Assembly (NCBI RefSeq): GCF_032362555.1
Contig: NC_083536.1
Span: forward strand, 5,084,001 to 5,148,000
Source of the DNA: Amyelois transitella
Taxonomy: Eukaryota > Arthropoda > Insecta > Lepidoptera > Pyralidae
Reading direction: 5' to 3'
DNA: 64,000 bases
In this document: one piece after another, positions 47,263 through 57,941 of the stretch
Layout: each line of letters opens with the position of its first letter
Numbering within the stretch: the first letter of the stretch is position 1
The notes under the pieces: generated by a model
The model's database searches: none
Told to the model about the DNA's origin: nothing
What the model saw: the letters and a program-made list of their open reading frames with translations, nothing else
Translations under genes and position numbers: made by a program

Positions 47263-47701
47263 ATTTAGGCAATGACAGTACTACGACTAGTTCAGATCTC
47301 ATATAACTGAGAGCAATAGAAACATGCTTCAATGAATACCCACTACAGTAACATAAGGAACATTAAATGTAGGTACTTGTAAAAAAACTACAATTTCCCA
47401 TCACTACGCGACACTTAAAGGTGTCGTTGGCGCTACTTGATAGTGTATTTTCATTAAATTTTAGGTAATTGTAAATTAAGCTTTAAATGGGTGTTTTTAT
47501 ATTTTTTCTTCATTCCGCCTCGGTTAAACCAAAGTTTGACGAATAATCAAGCTACCTATCGATATTATTTCAATAAGATTAGTATTAAAGTAAAGTTTTT
47601 TTTTGTTTGAATGTGATACGAATCTCGGCTACTTAAGAAGTCGTCGGCGTCTCAAGACAGTTTCCGCTGGACGCCTAAAGGTGTCCACGGCGGTCAAAGG
47701 G
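47263..47701 (-). other. piggyBac 1 right end with repeated subterminal motif
   Basis: Two motif copies (CACTTAAAGGTGTCGTTGGC at 47411-47430 and GACGCCTAAAGGTGTCCACG at 47670-47689) point toward the terminal repeat CCCTTTGACCGCC. Likely transposase binding sites plus the promoter of the second gene. No further gene. Confidence 0.6.
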
Positions 47702-47708
47702 TTAAATA

Positions 47709-48086
47709 ACTAGCTGTGACAGTTTATTTGTGATGTCTCCAATGGGCAAGATGTTGTATACAAAGACATACTTTAACTCTCTATTATTATAATTTCCTTT
47801 TTTTGTCTGTAGAATTTATTAGTTTTTTAACACCTCCGCCCCGGGACTTTGCTTTTGTAGGAAAAATAAACTATGTTCTATTCCAGGCATTATTCTTCCC
47901 GAATTTGCGTGATTGAATAGCGTCCTCAAACACGCACTCACGTAGGTACATCTATTTTTTTTTGCATAATATTAGTTTATGTCAATGCAAGGCTCTTTAT
48001 CTAAGCAATCTTTTTATGGAAGCGAAATTAACGCAGGCGAAGCCGCGGGCAAAAGCTAGTCACAAATAAACTGTCACAGCTAGTGA
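47709..48086. repeat. Inverted Helitron 3' end with 25-bp inverted repeats
   Basis: CTAGCTGTGACAGTTTATTT at 47709 and its reverse complement ending at 48085 enclose about 325 bp that carry the sequence normally found downstream of the helicase, ending in hairpin and CTAG on the wrong (+) strand at 48056-48059. The uninverted arrangement is seen at 59860-60060. An inversion between CTAG tetranucleotides with a short duplication would explain it. Confidence 0.65.
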
Positions 48087-49614
48087 CCCGCGAGCAAGCG
48101 ACGTAGAACTGTCCGTGTGAGAAGCAATTCGTCCTGAGGTCGACTCCGGCTGCTCCAAGCGTTTGACCTTGCGATTTGTTAATTGTCATCGCGAAACATA
48201 TAGCCACTGGAAACTGCACACGCTTAAATTGAAATGAAAAGTTGTTGGGAATGAGGGGAATGCGCAGTATAAAAACAATTTCATCAGCTGCACAACCAGT
48301 AAGTATTTCAGCTTCTATAATATTGTTCTGAAGCGACATCACTTTAAGACGAATCCCATTACAAAGTTTCGGCGGGGTTAAGTTGCGTAGCAACATAATT
48401 GGAATGCCTACTTTTAGTGCAATTGTATGCGCGGGCAGTCCAAATGCCGAAAGTGAATAAAGGAACTCTACCGGATAAGTTGTAGCATCGGTACTATCTA
48501 AAACTGTATTTATGGATTGATATACCACCTCGCTCCCATCAATTTTTTCCAAAATACTTAAATTAATAGCAGCTGCTTGCTCATTTTTGGGTGTTAGGAT
48601 TGCTCGCTCGTATATCCAAGAATCCTCGTGATGAATTATTTGAGATAGGTTTGAGATATAAACGAAATGAATAAGTTCCTTCACCGAAGTAACTACTTGA
48701 CAGAGGTTCTCTGGCAGAGTCACCAATCCGTTCGATTCAGGCAACGTACCATAACCGATTTTTAATAACACATCTGAGAATTCTTGCGCTCGAGGATTAC
48801 CACCCATATTCTCCCATATTACGTGTTAGACTTAATTTCCTAACCTGAGGCCAGAGTATGGAACGTTTGAGACATGCGCTTACTTCATCAGCTCTAGTAC
48901 CTCGGCTTATGACGGGTAGAGTCTGGTGGAAATCACCACAAAATAATACAGTGGTACCTCCCATAATGTGATTGTTTCGCCGGATATTTTTAAGCGTACG
49001 GTCGACTGCTTCCACTGCTTTTTTATGAGCAATGGTGCATTCGTCCCAAACGATTAGGCTACATTCTGCTAGTATTTTTGCTTTGTCGCTGTTCCGCGAC
49101 ACTGCACTGCACAAACTGGAGTCTCATTTATATCCAGGTCCAAAGGGATCTTGAACATAGTGTGCGCTGTTTTCCCTCTAGGTAATAAGGTGGCAGCTAT
49201 CCCCGAAGACGCAACAGCTAACGCTATCTTTCCTTGCCTTCTGACCTCAGCCAGTAATAAGCGAGTCAAAAAGGTTTTGCCTGTACCACCGGGCGCGTCA
49301 AGGAAAAATGTTTCACCCTGTTCTTCGTTAACACTTCTCAATACGTTGTCAAACACAGACTTTTGCTCATCGGAAATCATCCCAATACCGTTATTTACGA
49401 TCTCAGCCATTGCAACAGCGTCATAACTTGTATCTGCTGAATATTTGCGACTCACTTGTGGATCGTCAGAGGTTTCCTGTGGTTCCGGAAGACCGTAGTG
49501 ACTCAAAGAATGGCCATCAATTGATAAGACAACATCTTGAAGCGAACAAAGGCAATGATTGATAACTCGTTCATCAGATACAGTTACATTAGAATCATAT
49601 CCATAAGAATTTTT
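48062..49614 (-). pseudogene. Helitron Pif1-type helicase, C-terminal half
   Basis: Three overlapping frames give one helicase. The first has Walker A in DAPGGTGKTFL (near 49280). The second has Walker B LIVWDECTIAHK and GDFHQTLPV. The third has the late motifs [13 protein letters not shown] and FSHGQFYVACSRV. The frame changes near 49090 and 48800. This is the helicase domain of the RepHel protein that unwinds DNA during rolling-circle transposition. The Rep nuclease and the N-terminal part are missing upstream, where noncoding 5' module sequence follows directly. It is not functional. Confidence 0.9.
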
Positions 49615-49616
49615 AA

Positions 49617-50171
49617 TTAATTAAAAAATTTGCCAGCAGCTACAATCGTGTTATTTCTTAAATTCTCATGAGGCACCATCTCGTATCGGGTGGTCATAAA
49701 TATCTAAACCACGGGAACTAAATAAACAAAGCAAATTGAATTAAATAAATAAAATGCTATTTTTTTATAATTTTTTTTAATCAATATCCATACATATAAT
49801 AATTAATTATTTATAGCTTTTTATATCGATTCAAAAATGACGAAGTTCCATACAAACTTGCACCCCCTATTTCATCCCCTTGGGATAGAATTTCAGGATA
49901 AAAAGTAGCCTATATTCTAATCCAGGTTACTAACTATATCTGTGCCGAATTTCGTTCAGATCCGTTCGGTAGATTTTGCGTGATGCGCGTACAAACATAC
50001 AGACAGACAGACAGACAAAAATTCAAAAAAAATTGTTTTGGCTTCTATTGACCCTAAAAAGACCCCTTACAATATTTTTTCTTAAATATCTTCAATGTAC
50101 AGACAATGTTCAGTTACAGTTTTATTATTATATATTATATTGTATATTATATTATATTATATATGTATGGA
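49617..50171 (-). repeat. Helitron B 5' module, inner copy
   Basis: Noncoding, closely matching 60724-61263. It contains AAATTTGCCAGCAGCTACAA, CCCCTTGGGATAGAATTTCA and a (CAGA)n tract, and ends at 5' terminus TCCATACATATA (T at 50171, followed by a T that is A on the minus strand). It probably marks a Helitron inserted next to the polymerase fragment. Confidence 0.7.
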
Positions 50172-50517
50172 TTTACATCTCCTGTTTCAATTCTATTATA
50201 TTCAATTGAATATAAGAAACTGTCTGTATCCGTGAAACAAAGCTTAAAATTGTTTCCATAGTGTGGTTTGATAATTGAATTGTGAAAGTCGTATATATGA
50301 TGTTTAGAAATTTCAAATACAGCAAAACCCTATGTCAATTGGTTTATCTAAAATAACTGATTCTGGTTTTATTTGCACGGCTACAAAATTGTTCGTATTA
50401 AAGAGATGTAGTTTATTAAGATTTGATCGGTTCTCTAATGCATTTTCTACGTTATGTTCTTTGAGATTCGAAAAGGAATGGGATGTACTGATCAGGTCTT
50501 TTCATTGCGGTGCATAG
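50172..50517 (-). pseudogene. Family B DNA polymerase fragment captured in Helitron
   Basis: The minus strand encodes a palm-domain piece of a protein-primed type B polymerase: NNFVAVQIKPESVILDKPI, then after a one-base frame change ISKHHIYDFHN, KPHYGNNFKLCF and the metal-binding TDTDS motif (50219-50233) followed by FLYSIE. Such polymerases are known from Polinton/Maverick elements and related viruses. It lies between two Helitron 5' ends, so it was probably picked up by the outer Helitron. It is too short to be functional, has a frameshift, and shows stops at its 5' side. Confidence 0.8.
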
Positions 50518-50670
50518 CCGACAGACGGACAGACAGACAGACAAAAATTCTAAAAAAAATTGTTTTGGCTTCTACTGACCCTAAAAAGACCCCTTATAAA
50601 TTTTTTTCTTAAATATCTTCAATGTACAGACAAAGTTCAGTTACAGTTTTATTATATGTATGGATATGGA

Positions 50671-52172
50671 TTGTACCTATGTTGATGATATTCTTTTCTC
50701 AGACTGTTCCTCGGATAACTTGATAGAAGCCCGAGAGCAGCTATGTAAATATTGAGTCTAGGTAGTTTTTAGTTACATAAGTGGGTGTCTAATTCAGAAC
50801 AATTATTACAAGACAGCCCACAAGATAGACAACATTTTGATGAGGTAGATTTACAAACAAATAATCATTTATTAAAAACTTTGGGCATGTGTTACACTCA
50901 TCTCAACTGCACTCAGTCAGATGCATTTATAGTGTCAAGTCCAAAACCTATTGGTAATATGCTTCAGTCTAAGCGAGATATTCTTAGTTTTATAAAGTTT
51001 ATCTGTTCCAAGACTGGAGCTTAACGCTGCTTTACTGCTCGCTAAGTTAGCTAGCAGAATCCATGACACACTATCAGCAAAAATAAAAATCCATGATGTG
51101 TTTCTTTATTCAGATTCACAAATCGTTTTAGCTTGGCTTAAAACTAACATAAACACGTTAAAAGCGTATGTAGCCAATCGTGTTAAGGCTATAATACAAC
51201 TCACACATGCGCACACTTGGTCGCATGTTAGCTCGCAGGAGAATCCAGCGGATTGTCTCAGTAGAGGAGTGCCACCTCACGAGTTAGCTGACCACCCCCT
51301 CTGGTGGAGGGGACCAACATTTTTACATTCAAGTGGGTATAAACCTAATTTAAATTTTACAATGCCACAAGAATTACCTGAGGTCAAGGACTCTTCCACA
51401 TGCTTGAGCGCTATGGTTTGTTTTTCCACCAATATTATTTCAAAAACATTATGTCTAGATTTTCTGGACAAATTTTCAGATATCAATAAAATGCAAAGAG
51501 TGTTAGCTTACGTCCTACATTTTTGTCAAAATGCAAAGTCCAAGGGTAATAGAAATAAGCTCAACTATGTAACTAGTCAGGAACTTAATAATTCTTTGTC
51601 AATTATTGTGATGTATGAACAACAAAAGTTCCTTAAGGATGATATTCATGCTTTAATATGTGGTAAGGCAATTGTCAAAGGCAATTTAAAATCTCTTTTT
51701 CCTTTTATTGATGACAGTGGTTTGCTGCGTGTTGGAAGCCGGTTGCACAATGCTGACATGCCATATTCGCAGAAGCATCCAATCATTTTGCCGCGAGACT
51801 CGCGCGTCACTAATTTAACAATTCATAGTGAACATTTGAGAAACCTCCACGCAGGCCCTAAGTTGACTCTGTCATCATTAAGACAAAGATTCTGGATAGT
51901 ACATGGTTTAAGAGAAGTTAAAAAAGTTTTATTCAAGTGTACCATTTGTTTTAGATTAAAAGCTGAAGCTTCTAAGCAATTGATGGGTTCTTTGCCTCCT
52001 GATAGGGTGAAAGCATGTCGCGCCTTTCAAAAAGTCGGTTTAGATTACACTGGAGCAATATCATTGAAAATAGCAAGAGTTAGAAAGCCAATAATCACAA
52101 AGGGTTATGTTTGTGTGTTTGTATGCTTTGTAACCAAAGCAATGCATTTAGAGCTTGCTTCAGATCTTCATT
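50671..52172 (+). pseudogene. BEL/Pao RT end, RNase H and integrase
   Basis: The first codons give the RT YVDD box (50678-50689) and EAREQLC, with a stop and a frame change before HKWVSNSEQLLQDSP. The ORF1-like open stretch to 51024 ends in KRDILSFI. A deletion then jumps to LELNAALLLAKLAS (RNase H) and on to YSDSQIVLAWL and NPADCLSRG. The integrase zinc region (HAGPKLTLSSLRQRFW, CTICFRLKA) and the start of the core (VGLDYTGAI, KAMHLELASDL) follow. The core is cut off at about 52172. It completes the element started at 703. Confidence 0.9.
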
Positions 52173-52465
52173 GCATGTTTACAGAGCACGTTACCGTGCT
52201 CACCTACTCTCCTAATAGGACCACTAGTCCTGGGCAGAATGGGCGACTAGCAACGCAGCAGCTCCTAGAAAGCAAGATCCTCGGTAAAGCCGCACCGAAG
52301 AGCCAGAGGGCATCATGGTAGAATGCATAGTCGATCCTATGATGCCTTCGAAATGGCAGAAAGGCAGCGCCGGAGGGGTTGTAAGTGCGGTAGTCTGGCA
52401 CATTCGGTGCCAGGAGTCTCACACTCTCCCGGGTGAAGACCCGGGAGGTCGTGTAGACATGCTGA
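52173..52465. other. GC-rich unidentified segment between two BEL/Pao pieces
   Basis: No recognisable protein. It includes the dyads AGCACGTTACCGTGCT (52183-52198) and CTCCCGGGTGAAGACCCGGGAG (here split as CTCCCGGG and CCCGGGAG). Its base composition differs from the surrounding AT-rich DNA. It may be the structured 3' UTR of a non-LTR element such as the R1 clade, but I cannot support that. Confidence 0.4.
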
Positions 52466-53036
52466 ATCTAATGTTTTAACTGTGCCTTCATAAATTTGTC
52501 TTAAACAATTAATAGAATCTGCCCCGGTACTCAGATCATCTATATAAAAATAATTTTTAAGAACATTAGCAATAACCTTGTCGAAAAATTCATGAGATAA
52601 TTGTAGAAGATATTTTGTACTAAGAAAAAGAGCAGATGCAGTGCCATATGTTACAGTGTTTAATTGTAATACTTGAATAGGTTGATTTTCATTTTCCCTT
52701 CATAATATAAGTTGCCAGTGGCGTTGCGATTTGTCAACTTCAATTTGTCTGTATATTTTCTCTATGTCGGAGTACATATTTATAAGTTCTAAATCTTAAT
52801 AATATAGAAATTAAATCGCTTTGCATAACTGGACCAATTAGTTGAATATCGTTTAGGGATTTATGAGATGATGTCTTAGCTGACCCATCAAAGACAATTC
52901 TTAGACGTGTTGTTTCACATTTTAATTTTAATACTGCATGATGTCCTAAATCCGCATATTCATTTAAAAAAGAACAATATTCTGACTCCTTTACGGGTAG
53001 GCGCGGCGGAAATACGAAAAAAACATAGCTCCGCAA
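52466..53036 (-). pseudogene. Second BEL/Pao element: reverse transcriptase fragment
   Basis: The minus strand encodes RT from about EYADLGHHAVLK through FDGSAKTSSHKSLNDIQLIG and LLRFRTYKY. After frame changes it continues with LNTVTYGTASALFLSTKYL and FYIDDLSTGAD, where YIDD (52535-52546) is the catalytic box. The equivalent stretch of the first BEL element differs throughout, so this is another family member, in opposite orientation. Both ends are truncated. Confidence 0.88.
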
Positions 53037-53116
53037 TTATAATTTTTAAAAATTGCTAATCAAGTAAAACTCTGACTAAAAGTTGATAAGTTTCCTGCCA
53101 GACTCACCTGCGATCA

Positions 53117-55994
53117 TCTATATATATAAAACTCTTCCGTTACTGAGTGACTGACTGACAGACAACGCACAGTCGAAACTACTGGTCGTAGACAGCTGAA
53201 ATTTGGAATGTAGGTTCCTTGGGATATGTAGGGGAGCACTAAGAAAGGATTTTTGGAAATTCAACCCCCAAGGGGGGGAAAAGGGGTAAAAACGTTTCTA
53301 TGAAAAATCTTATTCCTTGGGTTTATAAACTTGAAACTTGGCATGAACACGTACATAGGCAAGTAAATATGTTTGACATTATAAGTTTTTTCGAACTACC
53401 CTCCAATCGTGATTTAGGGGGTGCGATTGGGTGACTGATTTATTAACGCACAGCCGAAACCGCTCGGTATAGGAGTCTGAGATTTTGATCAGAGGTTCCT
53501 TTAGTAACATAAGTGAGCACTAAGAAGGGATTTTTGAAATGTCAACCCCCAAGGGGGGGAAACGGGATAAACTGAGCCGGGGCTGCGGGAAAGTTCTAAC
53601 GAGATGCCGTGGCCCCGGAACGCAAAGGGCAACTGAAGGAACGAGGTGGGTTTTAGTCAGTAAAAGTCTGACACTCCCTTCCGTTCCACCCAGAGCGGGA
53701 GAGGTCATTTGATGATTTCCCATCCTTAAAAAAAAAGACTTTGTATGACAACTTTCAGTCGTCTCTTTAACATACATAATAACATACATAATTATGTACA
53801 TACATGCATAACATTAATAACATCACGCCTTTTAATCCCTATTTTGTGTTAACACTACCCATACAAACAGCTACGAAATTTGTCCGCATCCATTTTCACC
53901 TAAATTCTTAACGTTAATGAGATTTACTTTTTATTATCAGGTCAACCTAATAGCCTCACATGTACGTATAACTTTGTAAGAATTTTCTTTCAACTCCTAA
54001 CCGTTGAGGAGTTGTACCTTCCATCATCAGCTCATTCACATGGGATGATGACTATCAGACGCAAATACTTAAACAGATCTATGAAATTGTCAAAAACGTA
54101 ATTGCCTGTAAATTTGAGGTTTGCCCTTGATTTCCCTGGAATACCATCATTAGATCCTGACTAGATAACAACGGGACCAACTTGAAAGTATACTCTACCG
54201 AACAAAAAAAGAATCACGTAAATCGGTCCATAAATTTTATTTTCTATTAACTATCACGAGTTGTCTCGATGCTCGATAGATGGCATTGGCATCGAGATAG
54301 GTCGCGCTATGGTTTCGTTACCGTCATTTAGCTAGGTAGCGTAAAATATTTTAATTTATCGTGTAAATATATAAAACTCTTCCGTTACTGAGTGACTGAC
54401 TGACAGACAACGCACAGTCGAAACTACTGGTCGTAGACAGCTGAAATTTGGAATGTAGGTTCCTTGGGATATGTAGGGGAGCACTAAGAAAGGATTTTTG
54501 GAAATTCAACCCCCAAGGGGGGGAAAAGGGGTAAAAACGTTTCTATGAAAAATCTTATTCCTTGGGTTTATAAACTTGAAACTTGGCATGAACACTTACA
54601 TAGGCAAGTAAATATGTTTGACATTATAAGTTTTTTCAAACTACCCTCCAATCGTGATTTAGGGGGTGCGATTGGGTGACTGATTTATTAACGCACAGCC
54701 GAAACCGCTCGGTATAGGAGTCTGAGATTTTGAACAGAGGTTCCTTTAGTAACATAAGTGAGCACTAAGAAGGGATTTTTGAAATGTCAACCCCCAAAGG
54801 GGGGAAACGGGATAAACTGAGCCGGGGCTGCGGGAAAGTTCTAACGAGATGCCGTGGCCCCGGAACGCAAAGGGCAACTGAAGGAACGAGGTGGGTTTTA
54901 GTCAGTAAAAGTCTGACACTCCCTTCCGTTCCACCCAGAGCGGGAGAGGTCATTTGATGATTTCCCATCCTTAAAAAAAAAAGACTTTGTATGACAACTT
55001 TCAGTCGTCTCTTTAACATACATAATAACATACATAATTATGTACATACATGCATAACATTAATAACATCACGCCTTTAAATCCCTATTTTGTGTTAACA
55101 CTACCCATACAAACAGCTACGAAATTTGTCCGCATCCATTTTCACCTAAATTCTTAACGTTAATGAGATTTACTTTTTATTATCAGGTCAACCTAATAGC
55201 CTCACATGTACGTATAACTAAAGAAATTTCTTTCAACTCCTAACCGTTGAGGAGTTGTACCTTCCATCATCAGCTCATTCACATGGGATGATGACTATCA
55301 GACGCAAATACTTAAACAGATCTATGAAATTGTCAAAAACGTAATTGCCTGTAAATTTGAGGTTTGCCCTTGATTTCCCTGGAATACCATCATCAGATCC
55401 TGACTAGGTAACAACGGCACCAACTTGAAAGTATACTCTACCGAACAAAAAAAGAATCACGTAAATCGGTCCATAAATCTCGGCGTAATCGGTATGCATA
55501 AATAAAACACCCGAATTTTATTTTCTATTAACTATCACGAGTTGTCTCGATGCTCGATAGATGGCATTGGCATCGAGATAGATCGCGCTATGGTTTCGTT
55601 ACCGTCATTTAGCTAGGTAGCGTAAAATATTTTTACTTTATACTTTTAACTTGACTTATTTAACTTATTTTACTCTCTATTTCAGTTAATTTTTGATTTG
55701 TTGATTAGATTTGATATTTTTGATAGTATATTTAGTTAGTGTTGGATAAGTTTTATAGTGTGAGTTGATTTTTTAATATATTCTTCATTTTTTATTCATT
55801 TCTTTGTTACTTCATTAGTCTTAGTTAATTTCCATAGATATAGTTTTAGTTAATTAATTTCTAATTAAAATGGTTCAAGAAATTTTGTTTGTTAATGGGA
55901 ATTATATTCCTCATGCTGTGGTAGATATAGAAAAAGATGGAGCCTGTTTATATAACCGAATTACACGTGGGCGAAGCCGCGGGCGGAAAGCTAG
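53117..55994 (+). mobile_element. Helitron array 3, two units, one 3' end
   Basis: T 53117 follows A; CTAG 55991-55994 is followed by T. The second unit has a trimmed 5' end near 54366. The 3' module with the OTU-like ATG is at 55870. It lies between the second BEL fragment and the LINE ORF1 relic. Sequence is almost the same as arrays 1 and 2, so all arose recently. Confidence 0.9.
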
Positions 55995-56670
55995 TCTCAC
56001 ATAATAATCCTGTCAAGTATCCTGCTTCAACACTATTCTGCATTATGGAGGCTACTCACAGGCTGAGCTTTGACGATCTTCAAAGAACATTTCAAACAAG
56101 AATACAGGAATATGAGGACAAGCTGCTACGGATTGCTTCAGGGACTTCGCCAAGACATCCTGATTTGATGGTCCTGAGTTGTGAGTTCAGTGATTTTAAG
56201 AAATTTGTCTTGCAATCATTGTCTGTCATAAAATAACAGATAGATTTGCTCTCTCTCGGTCAGGACAGACATGAAACCATGGTGCGAAGAAAGGTACTGA
56301 TGCTACATGGGGTTCCAGAGAAAGATAATGAGAATGTCCAAGATTCTGTCCTTCGCATACTTTCTGACAACATGAAATTGGGTAGTGTGTAGAAAGTGAT
56401 TTAGCCGTTTGTCATAGGCTGGGTTCCCTTCGTGGCAAGACCCGACCGATTATCGTGCGTTTTTGTAATATAGATTCCAGAACTTTAGTGTGGGATAGCA
56501 AAATTACTCTGAAAGGATCTGGTATTACGTTATCCGATTTTTTAACTAATGCCCTGCATAAGGCATTCATCACCGCACGTTGCCACTTTAGTGTGAAGAA
56601 TTGCTGGACCGCCTTAAGGCCCCTGTGGCCCCTAAAGGGAGCAGATTGCGTAGTCGTGAGTGAATGATCA
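55995..56670 (+). pseudogene. LINE ORF1-like relic (RRM-type nucleic acid binding protein)
   Basis: The + strand first reads FDDLQRTFQTRIQEYEDKL (coiled-coil-like) to a stop at 56234. In other frames it continues with KVLMLHGVPEKDNENVQDSV, a GK-RPIIVRF-type strand and VWDSKITLKGSGITLSDFLT, ending KNCW. That order matches the ORF1-like proteins common in moths and related to the LINE ORF1 RRM family. At least two stops and shifts occur. There is no RT neighbour, so it is a fragment. An alternative is a relic of a retroposed cellular copy. Confidence 0.7.
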
Positions 56671-57170
56671 ATATTATTGTTAATTTGATAATGTATGCGC
56701 CAACATACATCAACTTTAAAAAAATATTTTGTTTTAGAAAATACATAAATAACGTAAAATTTTATTTTTATCACCTTGCAACTTAAACAACTTTTAGTAG
56801 AAAATAGAAAACAGGCATCTGGTATCACTAGTTTTGTCATTAGTTGACGAAAACGGCGTATCGGCGGCCGTCAGCTGTTCTCTCCAAGGTATTTATATAA
56901 TTTTATTGATTATTTCCCAGTTTGGGAAAAGTTTCACAACTGAATCCTATGCTTGATATCATGATTATATAATTTGTCTAATGAGTTTGCAGTTCTTACT
57001 TCTTACATTGGTGTTATTTTGGATATTAACATGATGTATGCTGTGACATACATTGCCAAGTTTGTAAAAAAATACCCCTATTTAATTTGTATATCAGGGC
57101 ATACATTGCCAATTTTAGGGTTTTGCTTTGCTTAGTTTGTATATTAGCATTTTTTTCTTTGTCTGCAGCA
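56671..57170. other. AT-rich spacer upstream of piggyBac gene 2
   Basis: No gene recognised. Duplicated GTGACATACATTGCCAAGTTTG-type words (about 57041 and 57100) suggest a small local repeat. It may include the 5' UTR of the following piggyBac gene. Confidence 0.45.
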
Positions 57171-57587
57171 AAAGCTTAAAACTCGTGGTGGTAGAATTTT
57201 AGCGCTTGTCCCTGCTCAAAATGCTCCCTCTGATGATAGTGAACATTCTGATATTGAAGACGGAATACGTGTGCACACACCGCTTTTCATGTTCAGCTCC
57301 TCTACAAACTCAATTGATAGCTCTTTAGAAAGACTTAATCTTTTAGACGATGAAGATCCCACCAGCGAAAATGTTCGCCTTACACTAATTTTCCAAAATG
57401 TTTATTCAAGCCCATCTCTAGAACCGAATTGTAGTCAAATACCAGTACTGAGTGATATTCCCTCATTTCCCGCAACGCCTGCAACGCCTGCTACTCCTGC
57501 AACTGCTACACTAATTGCACCTAATGCACCCCCTGGTTTGGTAACACCTAGCATGTCGACGAATGCCTCCTCCCCATCACGTATTTC

Positions 57588-57636
57588 CAGAAAAACAAGA
57601 TCACAACGTGTGGGACGTTGTGATCTTGTTTTTCTG
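57588..57636. repeat. Perfect 22-bp hairpin with 5-bp spacer in piggyBac gene 2
   Basis: CAGAAAAACAAGATCACAAC plus GT at 57588-57609 is exactly reverse-complemented at 57615-57636 around GTGGG. It disrupts the frame in the same way as the hairpin at 26842-26914. Confidence 0.95.
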
Positions 57637-57941
57637 TTCATGTTGCTAAACGACCTAGACGAATGCAAAAGTTTACTCTTAGTTATAATTGGAAAAAAGC
57701 TGCGTTTCGACATGCGGTTTCTATGATGATCCCATACAAAAGGACAAAAGCAGGGAAGCGGCGTCAATATATGAAGGACAAACCTAATAAGTGGGGTTTC
57801 AAAAATTACGTCCGCGCTGGAGTTTCGGGGATGATTTATGATTTCGTATTGTATGGAGAAGAGGACATATTCCTATTCCATTCATTTACAGAAAAGGAAG
57901 TATCAATCGGATTTGGAGAGCAAGTCGTGATTGCTTTGTGC

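Larger units (their letters stand above)
33156..47701 (-). mobile_element. piggyBac element 1 with two genes and an inserted Helitron array
   Basis: Both ends begin CCCTTTGACCGCC in inverted orientation and are flanked by TTAA (33152-33155, 47702-47705), the piggyBac target. Removing the element and one TTAA restores the BEL reverse transcriptase frame. Own sequence is 33156-35745 and 46415-47701, about 3.9 kb. The rest is Helitron array 2. It encodes a spliced transposase and a second small protein. A motif like GCCTAAAGGTGTCCGTGGCG recurs near both ends. Confidence 0.92.
47709..50670 (-). mobile_element. Helitron B with helicase relic and captured DNA polymerase fragment
   Basis: The minus-strand 5' end TCCATATCCATACATATAAT starts at 50670 and the far edge is CTAG near 47709, flanked by T (A on the minus strand) and A; joining the flanks keeps the BEL frame into its YVDD box. 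This family differs from the TCTATATATATA Helitrons. It contains a Pif1-type helicase C-terminal half, a second 5' end at 50171, and a DNA polymerase B fragment between the two 5' ends. The 3' part (47709-48086) has been inverted. (CAGA)n microsatellites mark each 5' module. Confidence 0.8.
703..52172 (+). mobile_element. BEL/Pao LTR retrotransposon, outermost host of the nested insertions
   Basis: Four separated pieces on the + strand read in the order of one BEL/Pao polyprotein: gag, protease and the start of reverse transcriptase (703-2973), the next RT part (3091-3192), the following RT part (33017-33155), and the RT YVDD box, RNase H and integrase (50671-52172). At each interruption the frame resumes on the far side: across the SINE with a 13-bp duplication, across the DIRS-like element if one TATAAT is kept, across piggyBac if one TTAA is kept, and across the Helitron at an A/T site. 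Frameshifts, stops and an internal deletion show it is dead. LTRs were not identified, and the 3' end is cut off in the integrase core. Confidence 0.85.

Noticed and set aside
50332..50517. 61-codon + strand ORF (MSIGLSKITDS)
   Set aside because: Antisense of the DNA polymerase B fragment on the minus strand.
56412..56840. 142-codon minus-strand ORF
   Set aside because: Antisense of the LINE ORF1-like relic on the + strand, with no features of its own.
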